Shown here one piece after another: positions 42,758-45,861 of a stretch of 45,861 nucleotides of DNA. The notes under the pieces were generated by a model. That model had not been told where the DNA came from, did not search any database, and saw nothing but the letters and a program-made list of their open reading frames with translations. Position 1 is the stretch's first letter, and each line of letters begins with the position of its first letter. The DNA comes from Glycomyces amatae (lineage in GTDB: Bacteria; Actinomycetota; Actinomycetes; Mycobacteriales; Micromonosporaceae), in the NCBI RefSeq assembly GCF_020991375.1, contig NZ_JAJLQZ010000031.1, positions 1 to 45,861 of the forward strand, read 5' to 3'. Position numbers and translations under genes: made by a program.

Positions 42758-44620
42758 ATGACATCCCCATGGCGTACAACCCGAAACACCATAAGCGCTC
42801 ACCGGACCTCCATCTTTGCCCTCTCTGTGATTGCAGTGCTGCAGATAGCCGCGGTTGTCTCTGATCTTGCTAGAGCATTCACCTCAAGCTATACCGGAAG
42901 CTTCCTTCAAGGCATACTTGCGGCTTTGACGCTAGGAGGAATTACAAATGGAGCCATGAGAATCGCACGACGCAATCGTCGGTGGAGAAGATTTTTCGAA
43001 GATTGCACGAATAAAATAATGCTGAATCTTCCTTTGGACTCCCCTGAGCTCAATCAAAATTTTCAGGAACTACCGCTCCTTGCGCATCTCAAAAAATATG
43101 GTTGGTCGACCCAGGCAGAATTTCCTGCCGCTGAATGCGGAATATTCGTGCTAGCTTATCAGTATTATGGTCATCGAATCAAGATTACGGGCTTCGATGC
43201 AGCGGCACTAACTCACCTTGCTGATCGTGCATCCGAGGATGAAGGCTATCGACGTGTAATCCTTATGCATGCTCTGTCCACTTTCATACCGAAAGACCAA
43301 CTCGCTTCTGTTACATCTGAGATCGAAGATAGGAGCATGCTGAGATTTAGGGTGACCTCGCGCTACTCCGAGGCAGACGCTCGCTTGGAAAATCGGCTCC
43401 AGCAGACTGAAAACGATCATCTCTTTAAGATCAGCACTACCTCGCAAATTTCCGATTTTTCACGGGCGATTCTAGAGCGAACGAGTCGAACTCTACAATC
43501 ACTCACAATTGCGCACCTCTCACCGTTGTTCATCTCGGATCTAGCACTAAACTCCCAGGCGATAGAAGGCACAGTCCCCTCTGACGTCATACCGAAGGGG
43601 CAACAGCTAGCTGATCGAGATGTGGACGTAGTACGAAGGACGATTCGGACAATCATCGGCATAAAGCAAACTTGGAATCGAATGACAAACTCTGATATTT
43701 CTCTAACCACCATTGCTCTTTCTAAATCACATCCTGGTGTTAAGGTCCGGCTTCTTCGAAAGTCGGGCTACCTCCAGCTCTTCCCTGGGCGTCTCAATTA
43801 TGCTGACAATCTGTACCGCTTCGGGTATGAGATCACTGAGAGTTCCTTGATAGCAACTATTGATGGTCACCTTGAGACTTGGATTAGTGACAACTCCACA
43901 CGTTATGTCAGCAAGGAACTTGTCGACGACCTCTGCGAACGCGCAGTCGTGGAGTTGGCTCGCTGGATGTTGGCTACTCCAGAAATTATGTCTAAGATGT
44001 CGGAATGGCGACACCAAATCTTTGGTCTATTTCCCGAAGAGGGGTCTCGCCAGCTCATACAATTGGCCTTCGACATCTTCGCGGAAGGGCTAGAGGCAAT
44101 GACAACAACGTCAAGTCGTATCACACCCAGCCAGTATAAAACATTTGTACGACCGGCGGGCTCCAAGGAATCCGATCGGAACGTAGTTCTTTCCGTAGAC
44201 AACCAGAGAACCCACATTTCCGCTGGCGTGATCGTCCGTAGCGGAGGCAAAATTCTAGTCGTTAAGAAGGCAAAAATGCCGAACCGAGGGAAGTGGAGCG
44301 TCCCAGGAGGTCATTGCGAGTGGGGGGAGTCTGCGTGCATGGCCGCCCTTCGAGAGCTAAAGGAGGAAGTCGGAATCGAGGCTAATAACATGAAATTGAT
44401 CTATTCAGGAGAGATCAATGAAGGTCAGCCGTGCCGACACGGAATCACGCTTCACACCTGGTTTCTTTACGCCCTAGATCTGTCCGAAGCGCCTTCGATT
44501 CAGCTGGAAGCATCGGAACTGCAGGAATACCGTTGGGTCGATGAGAATTTGTTGAATCGAATTCGTCAAAAAACTCCTGCGTTTGAGATTCTTATGGAAA
44601 GAGTGAAAGTACATGGATAG
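42758..44620 (+). CDS. Membrane-anchored Nudix hydrolase-domain protein, 620 aa
   Basis: ATG 42758 follows tggagaac. Two TM helices at about 18-40 and 48-68 are followed by a basic patch (RIARRNRRWRR), a long uncharacterised cytoplasmic region (85-470) and a C-terminal Nudix domain (about 478-610). The Nudix box is complete: GHCEWGESACMAALRELKEE at 518-537, with the G-x5-E-x7-RE-U-x-EE-x-G-U consensus. Nudix enzymes hydrolyse nucleoside diphosphate-linked compounds. The fusion to a large membrane-bound region is unusual. Base composition and codon use are much AT-richer than in the rest of the window, indicating transfer. It overlaps the next gene by eight bases. Confidence 0.88.
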   Translation: MTSPWRTTRNTISAHRTSIFALSVIAVLQIAAVVSDLARAFTSSYTGSFLQGILAALTLGGITNGAMRIARRNRRWRRFFEDCTNKIMLNLPLDSPELNQNFQELPLLAHLKKYGWSTQAEFPAAECGIFVLAYQYYGHRIKITGFDAAALTHLADRASEDEGYRRVILMHALSTFIPKDQLASVTSEIEDRSMLRFRVTSRYSEADARLENRLQQTENDHLFKISTTSQISDFSRAILERTSRTLQSLTIAHLSPLFISDLALNSQAIEGTVPSDVIPKGQQLADRDVDVVRRTIRTIIGIKQTWNRMTNSDISLTTIALSKSHPGVKVRLLRKSGYLQLFPGRLNYADNLYRFGYEITESSLIATIDGHLETWISDNSTRYVSKELVDDLCERAVVELARWMLATPEIMSKMSEWRHQIFGLFPEEGSRQLIQLAFDIFAEGLEAMTTTSSRITPSQYKTFVRPAGSKESDRNVVLSVDNQRTHISAGVIVRSGGKILVVKKAKMPNRGKWSVPGGHCEWGESACMAALRELKEEVGIEANNMKLIYSGEINEGQPCRHGITLHTWFLYALDLSEAPSIQLEASELQEYRWVDENLLNRIRQKTPAFEILMERVKVHG

Positions 44621-45338
44621 GCATACTGTCTGCGTCCGATTCCCGGGGCGCGGATCGACTACCGTCATCGGTGAGAATGAGCTTTATGTTTCTCATGAAT
44701 ACCGGACTTTCGGCATTGATTCTCGCTTGTTCTTGAGAATTCTCCGTTGTGTACGCAGTCTACACACCTCAAAACGTTTCGTGCTTGTACCCAGCGGTGC
44801 CGGGGTGTATTTACTTGCGGATCTCGCTCGGCGCCTAGGGCTTGATTCGATTGACGTCGACTCTGTCAGCAGAAATGTCATCAATGCGCAATCGCAACTC
44901 ATATATCGATGGCTAGTCACGAATGGCGTTTCAAACGCCGTAATAGTAGACCATCCTGCAGACCTTACGGTTCTACCTGCCGAATGCAGCGTGGCGGTAG
45001 TCAAACCAACACCTGATTTTAAGAGTACTGATGCCCTTTGGAGTGCGGCAGCATTCTACTCGAAGGCTCAGTTTGCATTCATTTTCAAGCATCCGTCCGG
45101 AGACCCTCGGCTTTCGGTATCATCAACGCTGCCATTTATTGATCTTCAATCTATGTTGAAGGATATCGATCATCTGAGGGCTGAAGGAGCTAAGCTGGTG
45201 TTTGACTCGCAATGCTTGCACTTTCTCCTGCGGGCCAAAGCAATTACTTGGATCCTGCGATTTGATTACCCTGAGGACATGGCGCGAATATGCAATGGTC
45301 TGGATCCAAGAGGGCTCTCTAAACGACTCCTTCTCTGA
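44613..45338 (+). CDS. Unknown protein with weak amino-acid-kinase-like features, 241 aa
   Basis: ATG 44613 lies inside the Nudix gene's end, so translation is coupled. Segments RFVLVPSGAGVYLLADLARR (about 54-73) and STDALWSAAAFYSKAQFAFI (about 137-156) recall the GGG loop and the DSxAAxxA helix of amino-acid/uridylate kinases. The N-terminal phosphate-binding Lys loop is not clear (VRFPGRGST). Assignment is tentative. It shares the low GC of its partner. If it is a kinase, the pair would combine nucleotide-type hydrolysis and phosphorylation in one module. Confidence 0.7.
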   Translation: MDRHTVCVRFPGRGSTTVIGENELYVSHEYRTFGIDSRLFLRILRCVRSLHTSKRFVLVPSGAGVYLLADLARRLGLDSIDVDSVSRNVINAQSQLIYRWLVTNGVSNAVIVDHPADLTVLPAECSVAVVKPTPDFKSTDALWSAAAFYSKAQFAFIFKHPSGDPRLSVSSTLPFIDLQSMLKDIDHLRAEGAKLVFDSQCLHFLLRAKAITWILRFDYPEDMARICNGLDPRGLSKRLLL

Positions 45339-45563
45339 TGTGGTGGGGATCTTATGGGTTTGAGCGATGACTAAAGGCTGTCCTAGGTTTATAGATAGCC
45401 CGGCCGGGTTGGGTGTGGCTGAAAGGTTGTTGCCGTGATGGTGGCTTTACCGGGACTGGCCGCCCGTCCCGGCGGGGCGCTCCGGCCACTGATTGAGACG
45501 TGCGTTCTGGTCGCTGTCTAATGACCTCGTGCATAGTTACGGTTGGCGCACAAGGACTTCGGC

Positions 45564-45861
45564 ATGGATTATGGGTTCATGGTGGGGACCGGTGTGCGTG
45601 AGGCGATCGTTGGCGGCCGGCGAATAGTCGGGCTAGCGCCCGGAGTGATCGCCGCGATTGCAGCCGAGATCGGAAGTGAATCAACCGACCGCCTGGTCTC
45701 TCCCGGCCACGGAGCAGAGCGATCGGCGGCGGCGCAAAGCACCGCCTGGTCTTCATCGATCGGCTCCTGGTCACACTGGTAAGCCTGCTGCACGCGGTCA
45801 CCCGCGACGGGCTGGCTTGCTGGTTCGATATCGACCGCTCCACCATCACCCGCGCTATCAA
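45564..45861 (+). pseudogene. IS5-like transposase N-terminal fragment, frameshifted and cut by the window end
   Basis: The end of the window reads, in one frame, KHRLVFIDRLLVTLVSLLHA followed by VTRDGLACWFDIDRSTITRA, which strongly resembles the N-terminal helix-turn-helix region of actinobacterial IS5-family (DDE Tnp4-type) transposases. The preceding part, IVGLAPGVIAAIAAEIGSES, is in a different frame, so a shift occurs near 45675-45690. The downstream frame is closed by TGA at 45677-45679. The start may be ATG 45564 or a later GTG. Either an indel has broken the gene or a programmed shift is used. The left end of the element lies somewhere in 45339-45563. Confidence 0.7.

Noticed and set aside
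42758..44620. Fic-like motif NSQAIEG within the Nudix protein
   Set aside because: It resembles the Fic regulatory helix, but there is no HPFx(D/E)GNGR core anywhere in the protein, so it is probably chance.
45339..45563. Possible non-coding left end of an IS110-type element with guide RNA
   Set aside because: The spacing and lack of a gene invite the idea, but no IS110 transposase follows and the downstream protein is IS5-like, so it is not supported.
1..45861. CRISPR arrays, rRNA genes, prophage structural genes
   Set aside because: No regularly spaced repeats, rRNA-like sequence or phage proteins were seen on either strand.

Overview
The window is high-GC DNA (about 70% or more by eye, with strong G/C bias at third codon positions). 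It looks like a chromosome segment of an actinomycete. Supporting signs are the fibronectin III/MoxR/DUF58/transglutaminase-like operon, a small DivIVA-motif protein, a Phd/PIN toxin-antitoxin pair, a Sfp-type phosphopantetheinyl transferase, NRPS genes and several apparently leaderless starts. Genus cannot be fixed from sequence alone.

Layout. 1-8 kb: poorly characterised membrane and TPR-like proteins, then tRNA-Arg(UCU). 8.5-16.8 kb: mostly housekeeping genes, namely an M48-type membrane peptidase, an M20 dipeptidase, a SURF1-like protein, a class A penicillin-binding protein, siroheme synthase/uroporphyrinogen methyltransferase and a P-loop protein. 17.0-17.7 kb: toxin-antitoxin pair. 18.0-25.9 kb: a tightly coupled operon for an extracytoplasmic FN3 protein, MoxR ATPase, DUF58 protein and a multi-TM transglutaminase-fold protein whose catalytic Cys and His are replaced, followed by a DivIVA-motif peptide and a Pro-rich membrane protein. 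26-27.3 kb: a secreted HNH nuclease-like protein and a hypothetical gene.

27.5-42.1 kb is a compact nonribosomal peptide cluster. The minus-strand operon runs ATP-grasp ligase -> NRPS-1 (A-T-C) -> NRPS-2 (A-T-C-deltaA-T-TE) -> MFS exporter, with a PPTase further along and an isochorismatase-fold protein on the other strand. A second ATP-grasp ligase is divergent and coupled to a putative 13-codon leader ORF. Binding-pocket residues read by eye suggest a Val-like residue for NRPS-1 and Ser for NRPS-2. The terminal module is odd: its C domain has HN where HH is expected, its A domain is reduced to about 90 residues, and its thioesterase carries Cys in place of Ser (GHCFG). I think this combination, two ATP-grasp enzymes plus an A-less Cys-TE terminal module loading Ser, is the most interesting system here. 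A strained ring (beta-lactone type) or an unusual chain-release reaction is one hypothesis.

42.6-45.3 kb is a markedly AT-richer islet with two overlapping genes: a membrane-anchored Nudix protein and a protein with weak amino-acid-kinase-like features. It is followed by a frameshifted IS5-like transposase fragment at the window edge. Base composition and the neighbouring IS suggest recent transfer.
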